From positions 23,409,845-23,473,844 of the forward strand of contig NC_045133.1 in NCBI RefSeq assembly GCF_007655135.1: a DNA stretch of 64,000 nucleotides. The letters are read 5' to 3'. This document shows, one piece after another, positions 35,871-47,182 of the stretch (positions are counted from its first letter, which is position 1; each line of letters opens with the position of its first letter). The position numbers were made by a program, and so were the translations under genes. This DNA is from Punica granatum (taxonomy: Eukaryota > Streptophyta > Magnoliopsida > Myrtales > Lythraceae). The notes beneath the pieces were generated by a model. It made no database searches, was not told where the DNA came from, and worked only from the letters and a program-made list of their open reading frames with translations.

Positions 35871-36157
35871 CCATCTCTAGTCCCCTGGATTAGAAGATGT
35901 CAAAATATCAATGGCATTTATTTCCCTCGAATGTATATGGCCACACACATGAGATTCGTCCTTCCCTCTTTTCTTTTTCTTTCTCCACGAAGGAAATAAT
36001 TAAAGACATTCATAAAAAATTTTAATAAATTCATAAAATAGCAAATCAAAATCTGAAAGTTTCTTAAAAAATAACTCAACACTAATATAAAATAGAAAAG
36101 TAAATTAAAAAAAAATCAAAGATTAAGGACATTCATGGGACAGAAAATGGATTTACT
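35871..36157. other. Upstream region of CYP81 gene 3
   Basis: Distal promoter between the copy A block and the SINE. AT-rich, no motif assigned. Confidence 0.45.
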
Positions 36158-36345
36158 TTTCGGTTTGAACCCTGGTATCCGAAATCTCAATTGTATTTCG
36201 ACTAATCCTGTCAATTCAGGCCGGCCCACTAAAGGGTAAAACTCTCACAGTGTGAATTTTTTGCATTCACAATAACTCGAACTCGAGATCTTACTTAAGC
36301 GGAATAAGTATCGAAACACTTAAATCAACTCCCGTCGGTCAAAGT
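36158..36345 (-). mobile_element. SINE in the proximal promoter of CYP81 gene 3
   Basis: Same family as the intron SINEs of genes 1 and 2, but inverted: on the minus strand AGTGTTTCGATACTTATTCC, GCTTAAGTAAGATCTCGAG, TTGTGAATGCAAAAAATTC, TTTAGTGGGCCGGCCTGAA and a tail near GGATACCAGGGTTC. It ends about 55 bases before the TATA box, so it may supply or displace regulatory sites. Confidence 0.8.
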
Positions 36346-36400
36346 TGATTTTCTTTGACTAAGGATTTACGTCCAACCCCATCACTTTCCTCCCTCTATC

Positions 36401-36408
36401 TATAAAAG
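36401..36408 (+). promoter_or_regulatory. TATA box of CYP81 gene 3
   Basis: TATAAAAG, 61-68 bases before the ATG, the same spacing as in genes 1 and 2. Confidence 0.7.
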
Positions 36409-36468
36409 CCAACCATCCAACCAAACAAACGTACACAAACTACTTAGGAAACATCACAAGACGAGAAA

Positions 36469-38514
36469 ATGTTCCTCCTCTACTTCCTCTTGTTCATAAG
36501 CTTCTACTTAATATCATGGCACCTCATCCATAAGATCCGTAACCTCCCGCCCACTCCCTTCCCGACCCTCCCAATCCTCGGCCACTTTCACCTCCTCAAG
36601 AAGCCCCTCCACCTCTCCCTCACCGCCATCTCCCGCCGCCATGGCCCTGTCGTCCTCCTCCAGTTCGGCTCCCGCCGTGTCCTTGTTGTCTCCTCTCCCG
36701 CTGCAGCGGAGGAATGCCTCACCAAGAACGACATTGTCTTTGCGAACCGCCCATGCCTCCTCGCTGGTAAATACTTGGGTTACGATTGCATGAACCTCAC
36801 ATGGGCACCCTACGGGGACCACTGGAGGAAGATGCGTATCGCAACCCTCAATATCCTCTCACCCCACTGGGTCAACAGCCTGTCCGAGATACGAGCTGAC
36901 GAGGTCAAGGCTCTCGTGAGGTGGCTTGCGATGGATGATAATTGGGCTCAGCCTGTAGATACGAAGAAGGTCTTCTTCGAGCTTACTCGGAATGTAATGA
37001 TGAGGATGATCGCTGGGAAGAGGTACCATATACTGTTATTAAAGGAATATATTATTTACCAGTTTATCATGCGCAATAGTATTATGAAATACTAGTTATC
37101 CCTGGTCCAGGGATTGCGCGGGCACAATATAATTGAATAATTTTTTGTTGTAACTAATCTAAATAAATTTATATGTTATGCATAAATAATCTAACTTAAC
37201 TTATTATTAAGCACTCTTAATTGATTATATTTTATGGAAATGTCCTGAAAATTACTGTGATGTATAATGTTTATGGAAATGTCCCGAAAATTACTTTTGC
37301 CCATATCATTAACCTCTAATTCTGTTTATATATAATGTTAGGGTGGATATTATGTTATTTTACTTGTACAGCAGCATATATCTCCAGCAGGCGATCTAGT
37401 AGTTCATAAGTTCCAAACTTCCACAGGTACTATGGAGAGAATGTGGCGGAGACAGAGGAAGCAAGGAGGTTTCAGGAGATTGCGACGGAGGCTTCCAGGA
37501 TTGCAGGGGCCACAAACATCGGGGACTTCCTGCCATTCCTTAGGAAGATCGGGTTCAAGAGGGCGGAGAAGGACCTGCAGGCGTTGCAAGAGAAGAAGGA
37601 TTCTTTGTTGCAGAATCTGCTTGACGAGCAAAAGAGGGTGGCCAAAGAGGAGAACAAGAATAACCTGATTCAGGTCTTGCTATCCCTGCAAGAAACCGAC
37701 CCTAAGTTTTACAAAGATGTTACCATCAGAAGCATCATATCGGTAAGCCTGATATATCGATTCCTCCTCTCAATTACAAACAACGGATAGGGTGTTATTT
37801 GTTAAATCATTTAACATGGGAGTCGAGTCAAGATCAAAAGCCCCAGCAAAAGTACCCTTGCGCTGACATATATATATGAACAACTCCTTTCAGGTTCTGT
37901 TAAGTGGGGGGACCGACAGTTCCACGCCGACAATGGAGTGGGCCATGTCACTCCTATTGAACCATCCCATGGTCTTAAAGAAGGCACAGGCAGAGATCGA
38001 CGATGTAGTTGGATGTGACCGCTTGGTAAATGAGTCCGACCTCCCCAGGCTTCCTTACCTCCAAAACATCATCAAGGAGACGCTCCGCTTGTTCCCCGGG
38101 GGCCCATTCTCTGTCATGCACGAATCATCCGCCGGGTGCCGTGTCGGTGGATATTGGGTACCTGGGGGCACAATGCTCTTGATCAACTTGTACTCGATCC
38201 AGCGGGATCCACGTTACTGGTCGGAACCCGATAAGTTCAAGCCTGAGAGGTTTGAGGGGATGGAAGGCTTCAGAGACGGGCATAGGATGTTTCCATTTGG
38301 ATCAGGTAGGAGAAGGTGCGCAGGGGAGAACCTGGCCCTCAGGATGACGGGCTTGACCCTCGGGTCGCTGATCCAGTGCTTTGAGTGGGGGCGGAACAGC
38401 GAGGAGCCAGTGGACATGACAGAGGCAGCGAGCCTCAGCATGCCCAAGGCACATTCGTTGATGGCTAAGTGTAAACCCCGGGAAAGCATGAGGACCTTCC
38501 TTTCTCAAGTATAA
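36469..38514 (+). CDS. CYP81-family cytochrome P450, gene 3 (496 aa, 3 exons)
   Basis: Exons 36469-37022, 37427-37742 and 37894-38514 join in frame (554+316+621 nt). It is a diverged paralogue of genes 1 and 2 with the same intron positions. Anchor MFLLYFLLFISFYLI; hinge PPTPFP; C-helix W119 and R123 (one residue is deleted right after); ExxR E352-R355; PERF 407-410; haem loop FGSGRRRCAG with Cys432. The I-helix reads SGGTDSSTPT (294-303) where genes 1 and 2 have AAGTDTSAAT: the conserved alcohol residue is Ser instead of Thr, and Pro follows two residues later. Exon 2 is 30 bases shorter, mostly a deletion in the KREAKGGEDPNPEGEKN loop. No stop or frameshift, so it is probably functional, perhaps with altered oxygen handling or substrate range. 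Intron 1 contains a Helitron-like end; a SINE sits just upstream of the promoter. Confidence 0.92.
37091..37118 (-). mobile_element. Helitron-like 3' terminus in intron 1 of CYP81 gene 3
   Basis: On the minus strand the palindrome CCCTGGACCAGGG is followed by ATAACTAGT. Hairpin, spacing and CTAGT fit a Helitron 3' end. The other end was not identified, and the intron (37023-37426) is short. Confidence 0.4.
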
Positions 38515-40564
38515 GTAATCAGTTGTGTGAGATGATCAGGGACTCATTGAAGAATAACTTATTACTATTACTGTAATATCAGTGTGTGCCTGCAATATGG
38601 TGATGAATGTTGTTGTGATGAAATGTTATATTTGGTTGTATTCTCTTTATATGGCAATCATGGATTCATGTATTTTGATATATTTTATGGATATGCAGCT
38701 CAATGTAATTTCTATGTATGATATATTTTTATATATGTGCGATGTGATGAGATGACCCACATAGTACATCTCAACATTTTAGCCAAAATCGTCTGAACAT
38801 AACCACAAATAATGCCCACACACACACACCATTTTTATGAGATTACCGATGACCATACACACCATTGACACCTCCACTTCCATTAACACCAAAACAAGGA
38901 ACCAGCCAGAACATGTCAACCCAGTGGCTCTCCCTCCAAATAATGCCCATGTCACCGGGGACTAACACAGGATTTTGGTTCAGAAGGGGCCAATTCTTAG
39001 TGGGACGAATAAGGTGGTCAATCAATATCAGAGGGAGCAAATATAAGTATTTTTAATAAAAAATTTACGTAAAATATATAATTTTCTTTATAACCACAAA
39101 AATTTTAGGGGGGATCCATGCATGTCACGACTCCAAACATCACCAATGTAATCAATGTACAGTTAAGATGTTGCCACATCTTATCTTACAGTCACAGAAC
39201 CCACCTGGCAAACAAGGACCCATCTGGCACCAAGCTATGGCTAAAGAGATTAATACTCTTCTTCGGAGCCACTCTTGGACGTTAGTTTTTTTCTTTTTTT
39301 TTTGAACCTAACAAGAATATGGTCGGGAGCACTTGAAAATTTCGCATTGAGTACCGTGCAAATGATTCCATTAGAGCTATAAAGCTTGTCCATTGGTAAA
39401 ATCATCAACCATATGGATTGGTAACCATAATATTGTATAATATCAAATATAGAATCAGATTAGAGCCGTTTAATTTAAAAGTTAATCTTACGAGATACCA
39501 TGTGAGATTTTAAAATGTCATAACTATCAAATTTTAAAGATTAATCTTGTCAAATACAAAGTGATTTATTATTTTATTATTTTGGTGGCTGGAGCCATCT
39601 CTCGCGGGGAGGTCGCCGGTGGGGGGCCGATCTGCCCCTAGCTCCAATTAAAAAAAGAATTTTTTTTTCAAAAATAGTAATTAAGGGTAAAAATGACGTC
39701 ATCTCTTAGTCTTTTATAGCCAACACAACACTTAACGTGCCAAATGAGTAGTTAACGGACCATGTCATCTTTTTCCGTTAAGGACCTGCTCAAAACATGA
39801 ATGAAACGACCAATTTGTTCTAATGTTTCAAATAACGAGACTAAATGGTACATAAAAGATCTTTTAGGGACAAAGTTTTAGAGAGAGAAAACTTTTAGAG
39901 ACCTATCTGTTAATTTTATCTATTTTAATTCCACTTGATAGTTGATTTGGTCAATATAGATCTCTTTCAGTATCATGTCATGTATTTTAAATAAGGTGGA
40001 TTCTGTAATGAAACCCTAACTTGTGTTCCATTATGGAACATTAACTTCAGCCATTAATCTTACCAACTTTTGATATCATCCACCCATTATTTACACATAG
40101 TATTTCTAGTCTTTTATATTGTCATTTCTCAATTTTCGCCGAACTCTTCCCGCCACAATACCAATTACATTCCGCCGCGCCACCCATCATCGCCACTTCA
40201 CTGAACCGGACATAAAAATCGATTTTTAAAGAAAACCGGTCTAACATAAGCCGAACACGTTAGCGAAACTCTATCGACATGTAAGCAGGTTTTAATTTAT
40301 ATACACATCAACGACACACCATCGACACGTAAGTGACCCTCCAATTTTATTGTACTTTGCATGTAACTCAATGAATTTGTGACGCCATTGAAAGATCTAT
40401 GCCAAATCATTGTCTGTAATATTAAAAGGACTAGAAAAAAACTAGCGTTCCACTATGGAACATAATTTGACGTTTCATTGTAGAATTTACCTTTAAATAA
40501 ACAAACCATTCGTAACAATTGTTTCTTCTTCACTTTCTATCTTTCCTTTACCTTTTTGTTTTAA
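38515..40564. other. Spacer downstream of CYP81 gene 3
   Basis: 3' UTR and then AT-rich DNA. A 65-codon minus-strand ORF (39040-38843, with GDMGIIWRESHWVDMFWLVP) has an unusually protein-like composition for this spacer, but I do not recognise it. At 39590-39640 a GC-rich GAGGTCGCCGGTGGGGGGCC stretch recalls the interior of the MULE-like elements. No other gene seen. Confidence 0.45.
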
Positions 40565-40735
40565 TACGCATTCTGATATTCAAAAGTCTAACGACTCATG
40601 ACTAATTTAGTTCGAGCTAAACTGGCTCATTGTGGAGTAAAATTCTCCCAATCATAATATTTTTCATTTACAAGACTCGAATCTTATATCCTTATTTAAG
40701 GAGGATAAGTACCAAACGGCTTGAACCGATCAAAT
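40565..40735 (-). mobile_element. SINE, inverted, diverged
   Basis: On the minus strand TTCAAGCCGTTTGGTACTTA, TCCTTAAATAAGGATATAAG, ATTCGAGTCTTGTAAATG and the tail GAATATCAGAATGCG parallel the intron SINEs of genes 1 and 2. Confidence 0.65.
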
Positions 40736-41129
40736 ATTGGTTATTTCCTCATTACTTTTTGTTTTTGGAATATTTCCTCTTTACTTACTGCCGACTAATA
40801 AATACTCTTAATAGTGGTTGCTTAAAAGATCTGTACTAAAAACATCCCAAAATTACAAATCTGAAAGTGAGAAATTGCACCCATACTCCCTGAACTTTGG
40901 TACTTAAAAATTTACCCCATATACTTTAAAATTTTGAAAGAACGACACCATGTAGCTGGCAGATTAAAAAAGTGCCCATTACCAGATAAATTGGTGCCTT
41001 ATCTCAATTCCTACTTTCCTATTTACCGAAATTTTAGTATCATGTTGCTCATGTCTCCACGCGGAAGACACATGATTTACGTATTCATGTAACACATTCG
41101 GTCTCAGAATTTCCATTGAAGGTAGTTGC
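40736..41129. other. Spacer without recognisable genes
   Basis: AT-rich. No motif or repeat recognised. Confidence 0.45.
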
Positions 41130-41723
41130 TAGAGCGTGGTTGGAACCAATAATAATTTCTTCTTCTGGCACGGAGACATGACGGAGCTTGGACGCTGCTA
41201 ATCCCTGATCTATGTGTACCTTCACACAGGCCGAGTTATTATCGCAAATATGACCCCTGCTATGGCTATAATCTTTTTTTTTTTTCGATATTCAACCAAC
41301 CCTTAATTAGCAGTTAGAATTATAACAACACATATCACTAGAAAATATGACTTCAAATCTAGCTAGCTGCTGACTGTTCAAAGAGACATGCCCTAGCACA
41401 ATAGACGTCATGGACATAGCCCATTTCCATCGATCGCCGGTAGATTATTTAAGTATCAATATATCTCTCCAAGAGTCGGATTAAATATACAAGTGTGCTT
41501 GAATTTTAGGCTTTATGTTTGACTTTTAATGCCATTGAATCGAGTGAAACGATACTACTACGTATTCACAAGACTGAAAACTACATGATCGCAGGAAACC
41601 TAATGAAATAATCGGGCATCAATGGAATATCATGTCGTCCAGGTACAAAGTTCTCCGTCGTCGCCCTTATCCTCATATATATATATATTCATTGTGAGTG
41701 GTAGCCTTGGGGAAAATTATTGG

Positions 41724-41907
41724 GTGCCGTGATTGAATATTCTGTCGCGAACCCTTATACGAAATATTTTTGTTTACAAGATTAAAATTTCGTACAAGGA
41801 GAATAATATTTCGTATAAAATAATCAATTGACTAATGTTTTGTACGAAATATTATTCTCCTTGTACGAAACATTATCATTTCGTACGAGGGTGCGCAATT
41901 GAATATT
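41724..41907. mobile_element. Foldback MITE with nested palindromes
   Basis: Imperfect inverted ends (TTGAATATTCTGTCGCGAAC against CTGAATATTCAATTGCGCAC read in reverse) enclose inverted copies of TTTCGTACAAGGAGAATAAT. No coding potential. Confidence 0.65.
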
Positions 41908-42027
41908 CAGCCCTAGAATACAAGAATAGTCTGTAGTTTGAGAAGGCAACAGTGGATGGAAGGATTGAACACCGAATTGGGCTGGTGAAGGACCACTCCA
42001 CTGTGTTCCGGTTCCTCAGCCTTAATA

Positions 42028-42372
42028 TGTTTGGTAATGGAATTTAACTCCATTACAACTCCACTCTACTCCATTTTTCTTTTTCTAAATTCAATATTAC
42101 TATTTTATCTTTTTCTCCTATTTAATAATAAATTCTCACACATATTTTTCCTAACTATTATTACAATTAATTTTTTAATAATAGATTCTATCACTCAGCT
42201 CCATTTTCCCTTCAATTCAACAACATTATCATTACTTTTTTTATATCTTTTTCTTCTATTTAATAATAAATTTTCACATATACTTTTTCCTAATCGTCAT
42301 TACAGCCTTACTTAAATATATACATTAATATTTGGAATGGAGCGGAGTTAAATTCCGCTCTATTACCAAACG
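42028..42372. mobile_element. TIR MITE
   Basis: Ends TGTTTGGTAATGGAATTTAA and, in reverse, CGTTTGGTAATAGAGCGGAA, about 35 bases each. Flanks CTTAATA and CTTATTA resemble a worn 7-8 bp target duplication. Inside, AAATTCTCACA-like and TTTAATAATAAATT segments occur twice. Confidence 0.7.
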
Positions 42373-42481
42373 CTTATTACCGAAAACTGTTATTACCACC
42401 AAAGAGAGAAAACTCACGATGCCAAAAGAAAAGGGGAAAAAAAAGGCGAATAAAACACATGGAGGAGGACGTTGCACTTGA

Positions 42482-42595
42482 CTTTTTTTTTGTATGAATT
42501 CTGATATCTGAAAAACTAATAAGCTCCGACTAATTCAGTCAAATTGGATCGGCCTACTAAGGGATAAAACTTTTCTAGCGTGAATTTTTCGAATA
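42482..42595 (-). mobile_element. Truncated SINE, inverted
   Basis: The minus strand carries the 3' body only: GAAAAATTCACGCTAG, TTTTATCCCTTAGTAGGCCG, then TCAGATATCAGAATTC and an A tail. It lacks the tRNA-like head. Confidence 0.6.
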
Positions 42596-43192
42596 ATATA
42601 AAAAAAAACTGGATAATGTCAAAATTATTAGAAAATGTCAATACGAGAGTATTATTCACTTATGTTTGTCAATATCCACCCACTCAACTTTTATGCATGA
42701 CTTAAATTATTTAATCTAATTCAAAATTTACAGTTTTAGAGTTTTTGAATTTTAAGATTTCCAAATCCATAATTATGAATGATTTATAAGTACTTGAATT
42801 ATAAATGAATTATTTAATCTAACTCAAAATTTAGGATTTTAGATTGCGGGTGAGGTTAGTGGTGGCCACAATGCCCTGCAGTTGCGGCCACACCTCGTTG
42901 ATTTGGGTCGGCGGAACCTCAACGCCAATCGCCCTTCCACCTTGCCTTTTTCGATTTATTTTTTCTAATATTCTGACTAATTTTTTATTAAATAAATAAT
43001 GTCCGCGGTCAGTCCTCATGGATCATGCGTCACCATTAAGGTCACGTCAGCCATTACTGTCAAAGTTGATGGCAGAATTGATGAGGTGCAAGAGGTGCAA
43101 ATTAAAATGATAGTTCGTATTTTTCTGTGCAATTTCTTAAAGGACGTGTTATAATTAGAAATTTAATAAAATATCGTGCTTTTTTTTATGTC
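42596..43192. other. AT-rich spacer
   Basis: No gene or structured element recognised. Short ORFs have no domain signal. Confidence 0.45.
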
Positions 43193-43228
43193 ACTAGTAG
43201 ATGAGCGCGTGCGTTGCACGCGTATCAC
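43193..43228 (-). mobile_element. Helitron-like 3' terminus
   Basis: On the minus strand the hairpin CGCGTGCAACGCACGCGC is followed by TCATCTACTAGT. This is the clearest of the four Helitron-like ends in this window. The solo LTR begins 15 bases further right, so the Helitron body may have been split by it. Confidence 0.5.
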
Positions 43229-43242
43229 TATATAATGATAAT

Positions 43243-45776
43243 TGTCAGCGCCCCATTTTTGTCCACCCCAACAAAAAGATGGCTTATTTATTTATTTAAT
43301 TAAAAAAATCTCTCTCCAAGGGTCAGACCGGTCAGATCGAGTCAGACCGGCCAGATCAGGGTCAGAATTTTCTGACACTTTCATTTTCGCCCCTGCTCTT
43401 TATTTCTTTCCACTTCGCCCCCTCTTCTTTCCTTCCTCTTCCTTTCCGCCCCCGCCGTTTTTTCCTTCTCTTCTTTTCTCCCCCCTCTTCTTCTCCTCTT
43501 CTTTCACTGACGTCCCTCTGCTACCTCCGACACGCCGCGGTTGCCCACCCACCGCGACTGCCTGCCACCGCTAACACACTTGCCCGACATGCCACCGTTC
43601 GCTTCCCCGGCACGTTCCCTCGACCGCTATCTCTCCCTCACGGTCCCGATCTCTCTCTCTCTCTCGCTAAAACCCCCGACTCTCGGATCCCAGGCTAAAG
43701 CTCGAAAATCTCTTGATCCCGCTCCGATTTCTCCTCGGAAACAAACTCGCGATCTCACCCCGATCAAAACCCCTTCATTTCCTCCCCTCGATCCTCCCAG
43801 ATTTCCGGCGATTAAGCCCGAAAACCTCTTGCTGGAAAACTCGAAAACCTCGCCGAAATCCCGAAAATATCCTCAATCCCAACCGACCCGAGCCTCGTGA
43901 AGCTCCCCTCGAGCACGGCGTAGCCCAGGCGGTGCTCGCCGCCGCCTCCCGTGCCGTCGTCGCGGTGCCCAGAGGCGAGAACCGCCGTTCGCGGTTGTCG
44001 GACTCCTTTCCTCCGCCCGACTTCATCTTCTCCGGTCTCACTCTCTCACCGGCTCGGCTCATCTTTCTTTGTTTTGCGCAGGTCCAGGCCAGCCGATTCG
44101 GCCTAGTCCAGTCCGGCAGAGACGGTCCGACCCGATCCGACATTCGACTCGCTCCGTCTCAACCGCAGATTAGGCCTAGTTCCAACGCGCTCGGCCCAGC
44201 TCGCCGTGCTCCCGGCCCAGCACTCCCTTTCGCGGCCCAACCCACGCACGCGACCTAGACCTCCTCACGCCCGGCCCAGCTCGTCGGCCCAGCGCCTCCT
44301 TGCAGCCGGTCCGCGCTGTCCAGACCGCCCGATCCGGTCTGAACGCATGGTTTTCTAGTTTAAACCGAAATTAGGTATACTATTCCGACTTAGTGACATG
44401 CGTAAGTCTTAATTCGTGAATAAATTTGATGATTGCGATGATAAATTTTGTGATTGTCGTGTCGAAAATTTGAATAAAAAAAGGAAAAAAATATAAAGAA
44501 AAGGATGACAAAAATAAAATAATTATTGTTTTAATTAAACCAACAAAAGCACGAATTGGAATATTTTAATTACTCGACATTAAAACCGGTCGTTTGAAGC
44601 GAGAACGAATACACACGAATCGATCTCATGTTCACTCGGCTTTAAGGGAATTAAATCAATTAAATACACAAAATTGGTTTAATTAATTATTCGGACTTAA
44701 AAATTGACAAAATTAAATTCCGTCGTGACTAATTTTGCTTATTCATGTACACATGTGAATAATTGGATAGGCTTTGATCGAAATCCCACATGAATCGGGT
44801 AATCACGTAAACACGGCATTAAAAGACACGACTCTCTTGCATTCACACGTTCATCGGATTTCACCTACTTTGTCTGCTTTCGCTGTTTTGTCTGTTTTCT
44901 GTTTATTTATTGCTGGTCGTGCCCGAATTCCTAGGATATGATATACACGGGGTCCAACACCCCCTCTTGTCAATCACGGGGTCCAACACCCCCACGCACT
45001 TAGCGCGCGCAACCTGAGTGCGGAATCGGGTCTTGTTTCGATTTACCGTTTCGCTCCTAGTAGTGTCTATGTGGAAGACGACTCGGATCGGGTAAGTAAG
45101 TCGTGGCCGGACATGACCCGGGAGCTCGACCGATCCTACGGCTATCAAGAGAGTCACGTGACTCTTTCGCCATTTGTTGGTTCGGTTGGACCCGACCCCT
45201 GGTTCTCTAAGCCCGCGTTACTTTAATTTCAGTTTCGGTTATTCAAACCACACGGTGAGCACAAGTGGAATAATAACCGAACGCGAACTAACCGTGATTT
45301 TGTTGTTATAAATTGTACTTTATTTATTTGAGAGAACAATGTAAGGGTATGTGTTGTATATTTATTCATGTAAGAATCCCGGTCGGGGAGCGGACAGTCG
45401 GAGCGTTTTCTTCAAATTTAGGGTGTCAAAACGCGTAAGGTGAGCGGAACTTAATTAAGCGGTAATAAAATTAAAATGGCAAGGCTAGATAAGCTAGAGT
45501 ACTGATAAGGTATACGAGATATAGGTTCGCATGTAACAGAACCCCTGAATTCGGAACATCGGGTTTCGCAGATCACATGCCTTAGCAATTAGGTGTACCC
45601 CGTACCCCTAGACCTGGGTAACTTGCTGGCCCTCGACTTTCGGGTAGTAAAATGACAAGTGGCGACTCATTCTCACGTGCGTCCGTTGCGCGTTCCCGGA
45701 AAGGTGGACACTCCCAAGCAGCGTTGCATAGGCGCGCGCACGCGTGCCCTGACGAGACGAAATTCGGGTGTGCACA
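43243..45776. mobile_element. Solo LTR of a retrotransposon (2534 bp)
   Basis: It begins TGTCAGCGCCCC and ends GGGTGTGCACA, giving TGT...ACA ends. Perfect 5-bp direct repeats ATAAT flank it at 43238-43242 and 45777-45781. It is much richer in G+C than its surroundings, with a long pyrimidine tract at about 43380-43510. No second LTR, primer-binding site or gag-pol is present, so it is a solo LTR left by recombination. The length suggests a large-LTR lineage such as Ty3 Tat/Ogre-like, but the family cannot be fixed from the LTR alone. ORFs inside (43242-44258) are shadows of GC-rich sequence. Strand is unknown. Confidence 0.88.
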
Positions 45777-45781
45777 ATAAT

Positions 45782-46750
45782 AAAATTATATAATTCAAAT
45801 TCATTAACCTTTTATGGGCAATTATAATTAATCACAATGCTAATGTCATAAAAAGCTTTTGAACATTATTTTAGGGGTCAGTTTCATCTCCCCTTCTTCA
45901 TGGACTTCAACTGCTACACTTTCTAGAAAACTATGATTTTAGTATCACCTTCTTTCTCTTCAGTAGTAAGAGAAGTTGTATTTATCTTTCCAATTGTTAT
46001 AATTTTTCATAATATTAAATCATTAGTATTTTTTTTATATCCTGAGAAAACAATTGACCAAAATGCATAAGGATAGCCACGTGTTTTTGTTCAATTTCAT
46101 ACGTTTTCACTAACTCGATAAACTCATTTCTATAACTAACGTTTTTTTTTTTAAATACCAATGCTTTTGGTTTTCAATAAAATAATGTAATATATACTTA
46201 ACATGTCATTCTATCATCAAAGAGAGCAAGTATGTTATTGGTTTTCAATTTCTTAAAGGCACGAGCAATCACCCGGTGAGAATAGAACTTAAACCCTTTA
46301 GGTTATCATGTAAGGGTGTATGTGTGTCACTGCACTACACCTCATTTCTCTAATCGAGGAATATAATGTGATAGAAACAGAGGAAAAACTTTAAGCAAGG
46401 TTAAATTTAAATACAACGTACCTTATATAGGAAGTTATAAATATCTGTTATAGAAGGTTCAAAATTCACAAGATTCACCTTGTAAATAGGGCTAAGTCGG
46501 CCCTTGAACATGAATTAATTTCAGCCAATAAGTTGAGAACACCTCATGCATAATCTTACCAAAAAAAAAAAGAAAAAGGAAAAATAAAACACAGTGGAAT
46601 AGAAGGCTTTCCAAACCTTGAGGATAACCGGATCATAGCTAGGTCTAATACTGGCAATACATACTCTTTTTTTTTTTTGCCTTTGGATACTAACTTCTAT
46701 TAGTTATTATAAGAGAATCTATCCTATTCGAAATATATGCAGATAATAAG
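45782..46750. other. AT-rich spacer with a SINE fragment
   Basis: No gene. At 46268-46352 the minus strand reads GAGGTGTAGTGCAGTGACAC, CTTACATGATAACCTAAAGG, GTTCTATTCTCACCGGGT, a worn tRNA-like head of the same SINE family as 53087-53242. Confidence 0.5.
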
Positions 46751-47182
46751 TAGGGTAAATTGTACTGGTGGTCCAAAAAGTTTTACAAATATTTTAATAT
46801 GGTACAAAAAGTGTTTTTTGCTTCTTGATAGTACAAAATGTTTCAAAGTTGTTTCAGTATAGTACAAATCGTCATCTCGCCATTGACGCCGTCAAACCGA
46901 CGCTGATAATGCAAAACCGATTTTTGCGGGACGTTACATGATGGTGCAAAATGTTTTGAAGTTGTAACTTAATAGTACAAAATATTTTACATTAGTTACA
47001 TGATGATGCAAAATTTACAAATCTTGTAAAGGACAGCTTGACGGCGTCAATAGTAAGATGATGATTTGTACTATACTGAAGTAACTTTAAAACATTTTAA
47101 ACCATCAAGTAGTAAAAAAAACTTTTTATACCATATTGAAATATTTTTAAAACTTTTTGGACCACCAGTTCAATTTATCCTA
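46751..47182. mobile_element. Foldback MITE (432 bp)
   Basis: Arms pair over about 150 bases: TAGGGTAAATTGTACTGGTG at the left and its near complement ending AATTTATCCTA at the right. Both contain GGTCCAAAAAGTTTTA, TAGTACAAAATGTTT and CATTGACGCCGTCAA-type blocks. No clear target duplication, no coding potential. Confidence 0.78.

Larger units (their letters stand above)
41130..42480. repeat. CYP81 upstream block, copy C (partial, degenerate)
   Basis: Pieces match copies A and B in order: GAGCTTGGACGCTGCTAATC near 41175, CACAGGCCGAGTTAT near 41226, then AATCTAGCTAGCTGCTGACT, GCCCTAGCACAATAGACGTC, and at the end GGAGGAGGACGTTGCACTTG (about 42460). Two MITEs (41724-41907 and 42028-42372) interrupt it. 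No P450 exon follows, so this looks like an orphan upstream relic. Confidence 0.7.

Noticed and set aside
43242..44258. Overlapping plus-strand ORFs up to 181 codons in the GC-rich stretch
   Set aside because: They lie inside the solo LTR, overlap each other in different frames, and are Pro/Ser/Arg-rich as expected of GC- and pyrimidine-rich noncoding DNA.
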